DNA of 64,000 nucleotides from Undaria pinnatifida (Eukaryota > Sar > Phaeophyceae > Laminariales > Alariaceae). The DNA lies in NCBI GenBank assembly GCA_012845835.1, contig JABAKD010000022.1, positions 4,909,444 to 4,973,443 on the forward strand. Direction: 5' to 3'. Shown here in pieces: positions 9,918 through 19,018 of the stretch. Position 1 is the stretch's first letter, and each line of letters starts with the position of its first letter. Both the position numbers and the translations under genes were made by a program. The notes below the pieces were generated by a model, which saw only the letters and a program-made list of their open reading frames with translations, made no database searches and was not told where the DNA came from.

Positions 9918-10420
9918 ACGTCATATTATACAACAAAGAAGGCAAGGGTTTAGACGAAACATACTACTGCTGTTGTTCTTAAATGCGCCAAGTAAAAGTT
10001 AGTTGGCGTAGTATATGAAAAAAAATATCGATAAGGGTATAAGGAGAAGCTGCTTCGCCTCAAGGCGAAACGAAAGGGGACTTGGCATCAATGAAGAGAC
10101 TGCATTGCTGTCTCCGTGGCAATGGAGATTCGAAGTCGACAGGATGCAAAGTCGGTTTGCATGAAGCGTCGACATGGGGCCATGTCAGCCGGCGAGGTTT
10201 GGGAAGAAGAGCTTTGTTTATTACCTGAAGGCTGCCGCATTGATTGGTCTGCGTGGTCACGGGCGAGGAGGAAAACGAAGAAGAGGATATCTATCTCTCG
10301 TTGCGGCGGCGTTGTCTCAAGATAGATGCGGGGTGGCTTTGCTCGTACGGGAGGTTGGCGTAGCGCTTCTTCTCTGTTTTTACACGGGAAGGCGGGATAT
10401 GTGTACGTATCTGCTGTCTT
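9918..10420. other. Non-coding spacer between YR and Copia elements
   Basis: I see no gene with recognisable domains. There are small hairpins (for example CTTCGCCTCAAGGCGAA near 10052) and weak overlapping frames. The stretch ends in GTCTT, the Copia target duplication. Confidence 0.4.
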
Positions 10421-10850
10421 TGTTCGATATAGCTTGTCTCAACGAACAAAGTAGGAACAACGTTGGTCACGAAGGATCGCCCGACGGGGTATTGTCGGAT
10501 TACCCGACGGTGCATTGCGGAATATTATAGCATGGGAAGGACACGCGGAATAGTCACGAAGGTCCTTGTAGACTGTTCCTGGAACCAATCTAGGAACACG
10601 TGGAAATATGAGAATGTAGCACCTGTAGTATTTGGGAATTTGGGGCGTTGAGAATATTGCCTGGTGTGGAGCGTGATGGCTTCGCCCACTCGCCTCACTC
10701 CATCTCTTTCCCTCTTATCAGCATCCGGGACCAGCTAATAAAGACATCTATATACCATCTTCTTCACACTGTGTGTTGCAGTGAAGCTCGCGCCCTGAGA
10801 CTGGGCTGCTGGGAGCACATTATTCTTCGCATAACCGATTTAATCCAACA
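10421..10850 (+). repeat. Copia 5' LTR
   Basis: This 430-bp LTR starts TGTTCGATAT and ends AATCCAACA. A candidate poly(A) signal AATAAA lies at 10737-10742. Promoter elements cannot be assigned by eye. Confidence 0.95.
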
Positions 10851-10860
10851 CGTTAACGTG
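10849..10860. promoter_or_regulatory. Palindrome at the LTR/internal junction
   Basis: CACGTTAACGTG is a perfect 12-bp palindrome spanning the LTR end. It sits where a primer-binding site would normally start. Confidence 0.4.
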
Positions 10861-10883
10861 CTTTATACGTTTGAATCGGAACA

Positions 10884-13800
10884 ATGCCTGGAAGTGAGCA
10901 TGACCAAGAGGAGGCCGGCTCACAAGAAGAAATGATGGTCTTGCTGAGATCATTGGTATTCCGACAAGATCGACTGGAAGAGCGGATGGCCAGCGACCGG
11001 GGCCGTGGAGAGGCCCAGTCCAACCCTGGCAGGGAACGCCAAGATGGAGTCGTAACCGGTGGGAACTTGCAAGCCCCTGGTGGTGGTGTACACGTAGACG
11101 AAATTAGGTATGACGAATCCGTTGAGAGTTCAGGTGTAAATGTAGGCCCTCGTGAATTCAGTAGTATAAAGCAGGCAGTCCCCAAATTCAGCGGTAAACC
11201 TGAGGAATTCCCCGTATGGAGTAAGCGGTTCGAAGCGTTCGTATCGATGAGTGGGTGTTTGGGTTCTATGCTTACAGACATAGAGGTAGCTGTAGGTGAC
11301 ACAACCAAAGACACGCAATACTTTATTTCGCAAGGTTTGAGCCGTCCACACATCAAGAATGCGCGGGTTGCATGGATATGTCTGACTGAGAGCATGACTG
11401 ATACTGACCTATTAGACAGAGTGTTTGCCAGGCAATCGCCAAGCGGTGCTTGGAGAATGCTTCGGGATTGGTTTCTTCCGAAATCAGTTGCCACACAGGT
11501 CAAATGGTCGGACGCGTTTGATGCAGTGAAAATGGAGAAGGGTGAGGAGCCCATGAAATTCTTCAGTCGCGTAGACAAGATTGTTGGTACCCTTGCTTCG
11601 CTTGGTGTGCCGAAATCAGAAGGAGAGGTGAACCGCAAACTGGTACGAGTTCTTACAGCTGACTACGAGATAGAACAACGCACGCTCTTGTACCGCGATG
11701 AAATCACCCGAGCTGAAATAGAGAGCATTGTCAGGCAGAGGCACCTGAGACTTCCCGTGCCAAAAGGAAAGAACGTGGGTCAGGCACTGTTTTCGAATGG
11801 TGCTGCCCGAGGTGGCCGCGGAGGTGGGCGTGGAGGTAACCGTGGAGGTGGTCGCGGATCCAACCGTAACAATGTTAGGTCGCGAAACAAGGAATCAGCG
11901 AATGCTGATGCTAGCCAGGGTAGCGAAGGTAGAGGCAGCCCCCCCACCCCCAAGCAGACCATCCCCCAATCAGAGTATGATAAGGTGAAGGGTAAGTGTA
12001 TCCGTTGCTTGGAACCCGGGCACATGTGGTACCAGTGCAAGGCTCGTGTCACCCCGGCTTCGGAGAGGACGTCTGGCGAAGGTGCACAGGAACAGAACAA
12101 CAGTGGTGAGACTGTGTGCTGTCTTGCGAATGCTATGTTTAGCCGTAGTGATGACTCGTGTACTGAGGAACGTAGTGAGAGCATAACAGAGAGCTTAGCT
12201 GAGAAATGGATAGCAGACAGTGGTGCTTCATTTCACATGACTCATTCGGCTGACCTGTTGAGTGACGTACGACTGTGCGACGACAAGGTTAGGATCGGTG
12301 ACAACCACCTGATCGACGTCGTGGGGTATGGCACGCTGACTGTAGTCTTCCCCGGAGATCTAACTGTTAAACTGTTAGATGTGGCATACATGCCGGACTT
12401 GGCGTTCAATTTGTTTTCGCTAATGGCCGCGCATAAGCAGGGAGTAGGATTCATGACCGAGGATGAGGGCTTGTGCATTTCTCTTTTCGATGGACGGTTG
12501 AGATTCGAGGGTGATGGATCTAGTTACTCCAACTTCGCTTGCAGGATAGAGCCAGACAACGGCTATGTGCCGTTTCCCCTATTGACACCCGACCCCGCTG
12601 AGAACCGAGGGGAGACTGGTTGCGATTTTCCCCTGGCGTTTCCCGTGCTTGCCCCCGGTAGCGCTGCTTCTGCTGAGACTGCTGTAGATATCAACATCTT
12701 CCACTGCGTGCATGGCCACTCTAACGAACTACTGCTGAGAGAGACCGCAAAGGCACTTGGTGTAGAACTGTTAGGGACGCTAAGACCCTGTACTGGCTGT
12801 TCTATGGGGAAAGGTTACCGCAAACCAATCCCCAGCAGTACTAAGTCGCGCGCGCCAGAGAAGTTGGGACGGGTCTTTGTTGATCTAAGTGGCCCTAAGA
12901 GAACCCCTTCTCTGTTGGGTAAGAGGTATGTCATGCTAGTGAAGGATGACTTCTCTCGCTACGCCTGGGTATATTTTCTGAAGCACAAATCGGATGCAGC
13001 AGACGCGTTTAGGAAGTTTTTGGCTGATGTGCGCGCCGACGGTGTCCCCTCGAAGGTTGAGATTGTAAGGTCTGACAACGGTGGGGAATTCTTTGGTGGG
13101 GAGTTTGGAGAGGTGTGCAAACAGTTTTGCATCAAGCAGGAATTCACCAACGCGGACAGCCCAAAGCAGAACGGTGTTGTCGAGAGAGCGCTAGGCATCA
13201 TTCAGAACGCAGCGCTTGCTGCGTGCATCCAAGCCCCTATCATTTTCCCGCTCGTTCAACTACCGCCGACTGAATCCCTGTGGGCGGAAGCGGTGCACTG
13301 GTCTTGTGACGCCTTGAACCACACCGCAACCACTGCCAACCCCGGCAACAAGTCTCCGCATGAGATGTGGCATGGAGCTGCCGCACCTGCCTCGCCACAC
13401 CCGTTCCTTCGCCCAGCGTACTGCCGCTGGAACCGCCCGTCCAAGTCGTCACCCCGGGCCGAGAGCTGCTTTTACCTCGGGCCGGGCATCGACCACCCAA
13501 GTGACTCTTTGCGGATGCTCACGCGGGGGAACAGGGTGGTGGAGACTCGAGATGTGACCTGGGAGGCAACGCTTGATGTGGGAGCGGTACTATCCCAGCT
13601 GCCGGAGGTACCGGAACAGGGAGGGACGCAGGGGCTAGAAGATGCGCCAGAGCTGGGAGGGACGGAGGACTTTGTCTCCGCCCCGACGACTCCACTGCCG
13701 GTTTTGGGGAGGGGAAATCCTCACCAACTCCGTGCGGTGTCCCCGATGACGCCAGCGGTGTCTCCGATACCGCAAGCTGGCGACGAGTTTCGCGCCGAAG

Positions 13801-15710
13801 ATGTGGAGCCGAACGATACATCAGCGGTCAGCAGCGAATTATCTGACAGCGACTCTTCGTCTCAGGATGGAAGCGACGCGTCGGCCTCTGACGATGAAGC
13901 TCCAACCCCCACGGCGGTCCGGACTGCTGCACGCCAACTTGGAGCGCACATGTCAGGACCGGGCGATGGTGAAGAGATTCGGGAGGGACGTACGAGAGCG
14001 CAGACCAGGGCGCTCAATCGGGAAGCGGCAGCAGGACTGATTAGTGCGATCGGGCCCTGTGAAGGAGGCCGTGTGTTCCAGGCGCTACTGGCGGCGAATG
14101 AAGCGGAGTGTGAGAAGACGAAGTTGCCGGATTGCCTTGTCAAAGAGGCTGAACCGGAACCAACGTCATACACCGCAGCTCGTAAGTCGAAGCATTCGGA
14201 CGTTTGGATGGACGCGATGAGATCGGAGTTTGATGGACTCGAAGCTGCTGGAACGTTTGTGGAGGTTTCTGAACTTCCCGCCAGTAACAATATCGTAGAG
14301 TCAAAGTGGCTCTTGAAGTGGAAGAGCGACGCGCACGGCATGATTGATAGAGCTAAGGCACGGTTGGTAGCTAAGGGCTATAGTCAGGTAGAGGGAGTTG
14401 ACTACTTCGAGACTTTTGCCCCCACTGCCTCGACCACGTCTAACAGACTCATTGCAGCAATGGCGTGCAAGCTTGATTGGGACTTGAGACACTTGGACGT
14501 TGACCAGGCCTTTATTCAGGCAGAGTTGGATACCGAGATTTTCTTGAGACTTCCTCGCGGTTGTGGCGAGATGTCCGGTAAGGTAGTCCTACTCAACAAA
14601 GCCCTTTACGGGCTGAAGCAGAGTGGCCGCTCATGGTACAAGCTACTGTCGTCAACCCTAGTAGAGTGTGAGTTTGAGCAGTGCTTGGTAGACCCGTGCG
14701 TGTTTCGACTAATGTTGAATGACGCGGTTGTGGCGATGCTGGTGGTCCACGTGGACGACATCAAGATCGCAGCGACCAAGGGGGTGACGGATTCGGTAGT
14801 AGCTGATCTCAATAAGAGATTCCCTACAAAACATCTGGGCGAGGTTACGTGGTACATGGGTAGCGAGTACAGGAGGGATCGTGAGAAGGGAACCTTGGAG
14901 ATTTCGCAGACTCAGTTCATCCGAAACGTTGTCGACCGTTTCGGTATCACTAAGACCAGCCCCATCCCCGCTTCACCGTCGTTGGACCTCAGGTACGTGA
15001 GTGATGAGGAACCTGTGGTGGACGCGAATTTCCGTGAAATTGTGGGGAGTTTGATGTGGATTGCGAACCAGACGAGACCTGACATCTCAAACGCAGTGCG
15101 AGCGATTGCGCGGTTCTCGCACGATCCTAAGGAAGTACACGTGAAGGCTGCTAGGAAGGTTCTCGAGTACTTGAGCGCTACAGCCCACTTGGGCTTGACT
15201 TTCAGGAAAGAGAGTAAGTTGGGGGATGTACAGTTGGAATACGACCTAGAGACGTACGTAGACGCAGACTACGCCCACAAGGCCGAGGACAGGCGTTCGG
15301 TATCTGGTGTAGCTGTTTGCTGCGGAGGAACGCTCGTATCTTGGTTTTCTAGGACGCAGAAATGCGTTACGCTCTCCACCACTGAGGCCGAGTACGTAGC
15401 GATGGCCGACGGGGTGAAGGAGGCCCTGTACGTGCGAGGAGTCTTGGTTTTCTTGATGCCTAGTCTTGGATCGCCGAGCATTGGAGTGTTTGAAGACAAC
15501 AAAGGGGCGATTGACTTGGCCAAAAACCCACTGAGTTCGTCAAACAGCAAGCACATCGATGTGAGGTACCACTTCCTGCGCGAGTTGGTGGGAAAAGGAG
15601 ATTTATGCGTCAAGTACTTAAGGACGGAGGATCAACATGCGGACATTCTCACCAAGGCGATTGCTCGGGAGAGTTTTGACAAACACCGTGACTTTTTGTT
15701 GGGGATATAA
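10884..15710 (+). CDS. Copia Gag-Pol polyprotein
   Basis: This uninterrupted frame of 1608 residues is somewhat longer than typical Copia polyproteins. The N-terminal gag has an RGG-rich stretch (about residues 306-335) and a C-x2-C-x4-H-x4-C zinc knuckle (about 372-385). The protease has DSGA (about 445). Integrase has a His/Cys zinc-binding region (about 600-650) and the D-D-35-E triad (Asp in VDLSG, Asp in RSDNGGEF, Glu in NGVVERAL). RT has HLDVDQAF and an HVDD active site (about 1290), where many Copia RTs have YVDD. RNase H occupies about 1455-1595 with its acidic residues. It ends in the usual RDFLLGI tail and TAA. The ATG at 10884 is the first suitable start after the LTR. Gag and Pol are in one frame, so any gag excess must come from processing or regulation that is not visible here. 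Confidence 0.97.
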   Translation: MPGSEHDQEEAGSQEEMMVLLRSLVFRQDRLEERMASDRGRGEAQSNPGRERQDGVVTGGNLQAPGGGVHVDEIRYDESVESSGVNVGPREFSSIKQAVPKFSGKPEEFPVWSKRFEAFVSMSGCLGSMLTDIEVAVGDTTKDTQYFISQGLSRPHIKNARVAWICLTESMTDTDLLDRVFARQSPSGAWRMLRDWFLPKSVATQVKWSDAFDAVKMEKGEEPMKFFSRVDKIVGTLASLGVPKSEGEVNRKLVRVLTADYEIEQRTLLYRDEITRAEIESIVRQRHLRLPVPKGKNVGQALFSNGAARGGRGGGRGGNRGGGRGSNRNNVRSRNKESANADASQGSEGRGSPPTPKQTIPQSEYDKVKGKCIRCLEPGHMWYQCKARVTPASERTSGEGAQEQNNSGETVCCLANAMFSRSDDSCTEERSESITESLAEKWIADSGASFHMTHSADLLSDVRLCDDKVRIGDNHLIDVVGYGTLTVVFPGDLTVKLLDVAYMPDLAFNLFSLMAAHKQGVGFMTEDEGLCISLFDGRLRFEGDGSSYSNFACRIEPDNGYVPFPLLTPDPAENRGETGCDFPLAFPVLAPGSAASAETAVDINIFHCVHGHSNELLLRETAKALGVELLGTLRPCTGCSMGKGYRKPIPSSTKSRAPEKLGRVFVDLSGPKRTPSLLGKRYVMLVKDDFSRYAWVYFLKHKSDAADAFRKFLADVRADGVPSKVEIVRSDNGGEFFGGEFGEVCKQFCIKQEFTNADSPKQNGVVERALGIIQNAALAACIQAPIIFPLVQLPPTESLWAEAVHWSCDALNHTATTANPGNKSPHEMWHGAAAPASPHPFLRPAYCRWNRPSKSSPRAESCFYLGPGIDHPSDSLRMLTRGNRVVETRDVTWEATLDVGAVLSQLPEVPEQGGTQGLEDAPELGGTEDFVSAPTTPLPVLGRGNPHQLRAVSPMTPAVSPIPQAGDEFRAEDVEPNDTSAVSSELSDSDSSSQDGSDASASDDEAPTPTAVRTAARQLGAHMSGPGDGEEIREGRTRAQTRALNREAAAGLISAIGPCEGGRVFQALLAANEAECEKTKLPDCLVKEAEPEPTSYTAARKSKHSDVWMDAMRSEFDGLEAAGTFVEVSELPASNNIVESKWLLKWKSDAHGMIDRAKARLVAKGYSQVEGVDYFETFAPTASTTSNRLIAAMACKLDWDLRHLDVDQAFIQAELDTEIFLRLPRGCGEMSGKVVLLNKALYGLKQSGRSWYKLLSSTLVECEFEQCLVDPCVFRLMLNDAVVAMLVVHVDDIKIAATKGVTDSVVADLNKRFPTKHLGEVTWYMGSEYRRDREKGTLEISQTQFIRNVVDRFGITKTSPIPASPSLDLRYVSDEEPVVDANFREIVGSLMWIANQTRPDISNAVRAIARFSHDPKEVHVKAARKVLEYLSATAHLGLTFRKESKLGDVQLEYDLETYVDADYAHKAEDRRSVSGVAVCCGGTLVSWFSRTQKCVTLSTTEAEYVAMADGVKEALYVRGVLVFLMPSLGSPSIGVFEDNKGAIDLAKNPLSSSNSKHIDVRYHFLRELVGKGDLCVKYLRTEDQHADILTKAIARESFDKHRDFLLGI

Positions 15711-15777
15711 GTTTTCCGTCGTAAATTGCTTTTGGGAGTTGCCAGTGTTGTTGGAGGCTTGTTAGTTGATCCAGCGC

Positions 15778-15786
15778 CAGGGAGGG
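15778..15786 (+). promoter_or_regulatory. Polypurine tract of the Copia element
   Basis: A short purine-rich stretch ends in AGGGAGGG directly before the 3' LTR. By position it is the expected plus-strand primer site. Confidence 0.6.
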
Positions 15787-16216
15787 TGTTCGATATAGCT
15801 TGTCTCAACGAACAAAGTAGGAACAACGTTGGTCACGAAGGATCGTCCGACGGGGTATTGTCGGATTACCCGACGGTGCATTGCGGAATATTATAGCATG
15901 GGAAGGACACGCGGAATAGTCACGAAGGTCCTTGTAGACTGTTCCTGGAACCAATCTAGGAACACGTGGAAATATGAGAATGTAGCACCTGTAGTATTTG
16001 GGAATTTGGGGCGTTGAGAATATTGCCTGGTGTGGAGCGAGATGGCTTCGCCCACTCGCCTCACTCCATCTCTTTCCCTCTTATCAGCATCCGGGACCAG
16101 CTAATAAAGACATCTATATACCATCTTCTTCACACTGTGTGTTGCAGTGAAGCTCGCGCCCTGAGACTGGGCTGCTGGGAGCACATTATTCTTCGCATAA
16201 CCGATTTAATCCAACA
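15787..16216 (+). repeat. Copia 3' LTR
   Basis: This 430-bp LTR differs from the 5' LTR by one C/T change near the start and one T/A change in the middle, about 0.5 percent. It is followed by GTCTT. Confidence 0.95.
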
Positions 16217-16326
16217 GTCTTTGCTTCGCGGGTACTTTCTTTCACGTTTTGTCGAAATCGGATGCGTCCCGTTGTTGATAGTTGATTGTTCAACTGCCGT
16301 CGACGCCAGTAAGATTCGTAGTCAAA

Positions 16327-16396
16327 ACCGTCGGTGGGTCGTGATCCCACTTCTCTCTGCGTGAGCAGAGTGTTCTCACTGTTGAACTACGACGGC
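16327..16396 (-). tRNA. tRNA-like cloverleaf, possible Val(CAC), unusual loops
   Basis: On the minus strand 70 nt fold into a full cloverleaf. The acceptor is GCCGTCG with CGACGGT (one G-T pair). The D stem is GTTC/GAAC, the anticodon stem CTCTG/CAGAG and the T stem GTGGG/CCCAC. The anticodon loop CTCACG has six bases instead of seven; with T33 in place the anticodon would be CAC. The T loop ATCACGA lacks the usual TTC start, so the B box is poor. It may be a decayed tRNA gene, a tRNA-derived repeat or an organelle-type tRNA copy. It lies 110 bp beyond the Copia 3' LTR. Confidence 0.4.
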
Positions 16397-17440
16397 GGAG
16401 TGTGAGACAACACGGGCTGATACAGCAGGCCGTTGACAGAGGGAGAGACAGGACAGGTTGAGATGGACTCACTCCCAGAAGTGCAAGGAGAAGGAGTAGT
16501 AGTTGTTGTTGTGTTGTTGTGAGAGCGGTGGGCGAGCAGTTGTCGGTGCTCCCTCAGCTCTCGGATAAAAGGAACAATCCAGCGGGACCTTCCAAAGTCC
16601 CGCTGCGGAGAATCCGCTAGGCGGTGTATCCGCCGCGGAGGATCCGTCAGCGGAACGTGGAGGGGAAGGCTCCGTGGCGTGTTCTAGACATGACAATCTC
16701 CCGTGTTCCCCAAGCGATCCTTCCAGAAACGATGTCTGGAAGGTTGAAGGGGTTTCGACATTTTCCCTAGGCGTGTTGGTTCGGGGACATGGTATCCACA
16801 CCGTCAACAAAAATAATACCCGGAGTGTCTCTACTATGACGACTGCTGACAGTGCCGTGTGTATTTTCTACCAGGTACTCAAGAGACTAGAATATTATTT
16901 ACTGGAGTACAGTTAGTACTACAGTATTTTCGTTTCGGACTATGCGCATAGCGGGAAAGGTCGATGTTTAGTATTTTCATTTCCGACTGAAAGTCCAACA
17001 ATAACTTCAGAAAAAAAATAGGCGCAGACACTTTAGTATCGAATGTACTACTATATCAATACTACTGCACCAAAGATAAGTAATCTATCAATAGACTAGA
17101 GAAGAATGGACACATACAATTGTACAAATAAGAAAAAAAAAGGAAAAGGATACGTGGGGGTCCTGTGTGTGGTAGTAATGACATGGACTACCTTTGCATA
17201 TTTTTTTTCTTTACCCGATTTTTATCCTCACACCACTCTCGCGCTTCCTCCCAGTAATAACTCAGATCCGGGGTCACATAGCGGGCCCTCCTCCTCCCTC
17301 CCTACTTCGGCACGTGCCTTCGTTTGTCTTGCTTTTACCGCGAGAAGACTGCAGCATTTTCTTCCCTCGTCGACTCGGGTCGAATTGTGCCTACCCACGC
17401 TGCTTGGTGCTCTCAGCAGCAGTTCGTTGATCCATTTTTT
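16397..17440. other. Non-coding stretch with hairpin array
   Basis: I see no protein gene. A series of hairpins at 16581-16745 is listed separately. The rest is AT-richer (from about 16900) with short frames only. Confidence 0.4.
16581..16745. repeat. Array of short perfect or near-perfect hairpins
   Basis: AGCGGGAC pairs with GTCCCGCT (16581-16604). Units GCGGAGAATCCGC, GCGGTGTATCCGC and GCGGAGGATCCGT then follow in tandem (16605-16647). CCTTCCAGA pairs with TCTGGAAGG at about 16721-16745. Each unit is self-complementary. The meaning is unknown. Confidence 0.6.
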
Positions 17441-17443
17441 TTT

Positions 17444-17645
17444 AAAGCATTTTTGCAAATAAAGTCAAACCTCATCATGGTGGGAATCGAACTCAAGGAC
17501 GAACAAACGTTAGTTAGTATTCGAGGGTAAAACCACTGAACCACCGGGGCGACCGGCTGACAATTGAATAAAGCAATTTTTGAAAACAGGATCTTTGCAT
17601 AGAGATTACATTGCCTGAAATCGTATGATATTACGATGGTTGACG
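17444..17645 (-). repeat. tRNA-derived SINE-like repeat, family S2 copy 1
   Basis: On the minus strand the head AGCCGGTCGCCCCGG is followed by an A-box-like GGTTCAGTGG and a good B box GAGTTCGATTCCC (near 17482-17494). A tail includes TTTGACTTTATTTGC. The opening GGTCGCCCCGGTGG is shared with family H. A second copy lies at 60640-60845 (+). Confidence 0.6.
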
Positions 17646-17749
17646 CCGAATTACCCAGACAGAGAGGTGTTGCCTGTGCAGTGGTGTCAGTCGACATTAT
17701 TTACTGATGATGGAGCCTGTCCTGTGACCACGAACTTGATTATGCGAGT

Positions 17750-17816
17750 TGATGTAAGAACAACAACATGTTACAACAATAACAACAACAACGACAACAA
17801 CAACAACAACACTGCT
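17750..17816. repeat. (AAC)n microsatellite after a family B fragment
   Basis: An imperfect AAC run follows a short family B fragment (GGAGCCTGTCCTGTGACCAC near 17710). The same combination of repeat and trinucleotide run occurs at other family B copies. Confidence 0.7.
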
Positions 17817-18179
17817 GCTGCTCTTGAAGCTCGGAATTTGAAAACAGCGTACCAGGTATATATATATCGTCGACTATCATTACAGATTATTTACTGCTGT
17901 ATCATCATTGCTCGCGCACGCGGCATGTTGTCAATAAGATACCTAATACAACAGTATACTACTATTAATAGATTGCTGCTGTGCCATCGATTAGTACGCC
18001 ACGCGTTAACCCGTTCTGGAAAAAAGAACTGCCCCGGAATCCAGAATCTAAAATCGTCGCCGCGATTCCCGAATGTGTTTCTTACCTCCCGTACGTAGTA
18101 CGCGTCCACGACCAGGCATAGGGGACGGATAAGAAAGGCGTTGGACAGCGCCCTTCGAGCAAAGTGACTTAACCGAGCA

Positions 18180-18385
18180 ATCTTACAGCACTGCCCCCAC
18201 TGAATGACTCAGTGGCTCAGTGGGTAGTGCTACATAATATGTTAAACTATTAATACCAACAACATAACCATTCATAATGTCGTCACGCGCGCGCTTGAAA
18301 AACACAAATTTAAATATGAAGTCGGTGAGAATCGAACTCACGACACATGGCACTACCCACTGTCACGCGACTCAGTAACGACCCA
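18180..18385 (-). repeat. tRNA-like repeat, family S3 (inverted pair of halves)
   Basis: A minus-strand B-box-like GAGTTCGATTCTC (near 18327-18340) and A-box-like AGTGGGTAGTGCC are visible. A second A-box-like half occurs on the plus strand near 18205-18230. The two halves face each other. Confidence 0.5.
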
Positions 18386-18834
18386 GGCTACGTACGGTAG
18401 GGGGGTCCCCTTTTGGGCCTTTTGTTTCAGTGGCTAGGGGTCACTCGCGCGAGTAACCCTTTTGTTCCTATCTATGCAATTTTACGTATTCTTCATGTTT
18501 TACATTGACGAAATTAATCCGCAATGCAAAGGTGATCTAAACTGCGGCAAACCAAGTTCCTAAACCATCTTCATCCGTAGGGTACAGAGCTACTCGTGCG
18601 AGTTGCTCAAACACACCAGTGAAAATGGGGGTACCCCCCCTACCGTAGCCTTGGTCTAAACTCATTGTTGGGTTATGCTAAAAAACCAACCAAATATGTT
18701 TTTTGAGTTCGTTTATTAATTCTCACCGACTTCGTAAGAGGGGTCTCCGGACAGCTATCCCCTCGCCGCGTACTACTACAGTTAGTAGTACTCAGGAGAA
18801 CACTAACAACTATCATAAAACCATTCATAATGTC
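18386..18834. other. Non-coding, shares blocks with 48300-48450
   Basis: I see no gene. Blocks such as CTCACCGACTTCGTAA and AACCATTCATAATGTC recur near 48340-48430, always beside tRNA-like halves, so they probably belong to family S3. Confidence 0.4.
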
Positions 18835-19018
18835 TCCAGCGCGCACGCTCCTGAATACCAAATATGATCTGGGTGAGAATCGTACTCACGACACATCCTT
18901 CGTTGGTTACATAGCACTATATATTATACCCACTGAGCCGAAAGGAAACGACACCCAGCAGTGTAGTAGCTACGATAGGGCAAGCGCTTGGAGGCGGCCA
19001 TGAAAAAAGCACCGTCTA
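18835..19018 (-). repeat. tRNA-like repeat, family S3 copy 2
   Basis: This block of about 180 bp is over 90 percent alike to 21298-21475 by eye. Read on the minus strand it has GGCTCAGTGGGTA (A-box-like) and GAGTACGATTCTC (B-box-like), with extra bases between them. Confidence 0.6.

Larger units (their letters stand above)
10416..16221 (+). mobile_element. Intact Copia (Ty1/Copia) LTR retrotransposon with GTCTT target duplication
   Basis: Two 430-bp LTRs (10421-10850 and 15787-16216) both run TG...CA and differ at only two positions that I can find. Direct GTCTT repeats lie at 10416-10420 and 16217-16221, so this is a clean insertion with a 5-bp duplication. One uninterrupted polyprotein fills the interior in the order gag, protease, integrase, RT, RNase H, which defines Copia. 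A purine-rich stretch (AGGGAGGG) precedes the 3' LTR. The canonical TGG primer-binding start is missing after the 5' LTR. The element appears young and potentially active. Confidence 0.95.

Noticed and set aside
11800-11900. A separate RGG-box protein within the Copia
   Set aside because: It is in frame within gag just ahead of the zinc knuckle, so it is part of the polyprotein.
10421-16216. Small frames inside each Copia LTR that encode identical 62-residue products
   Set aside because: They start at TTG, are identical only because the LTRs are, and show no domain.
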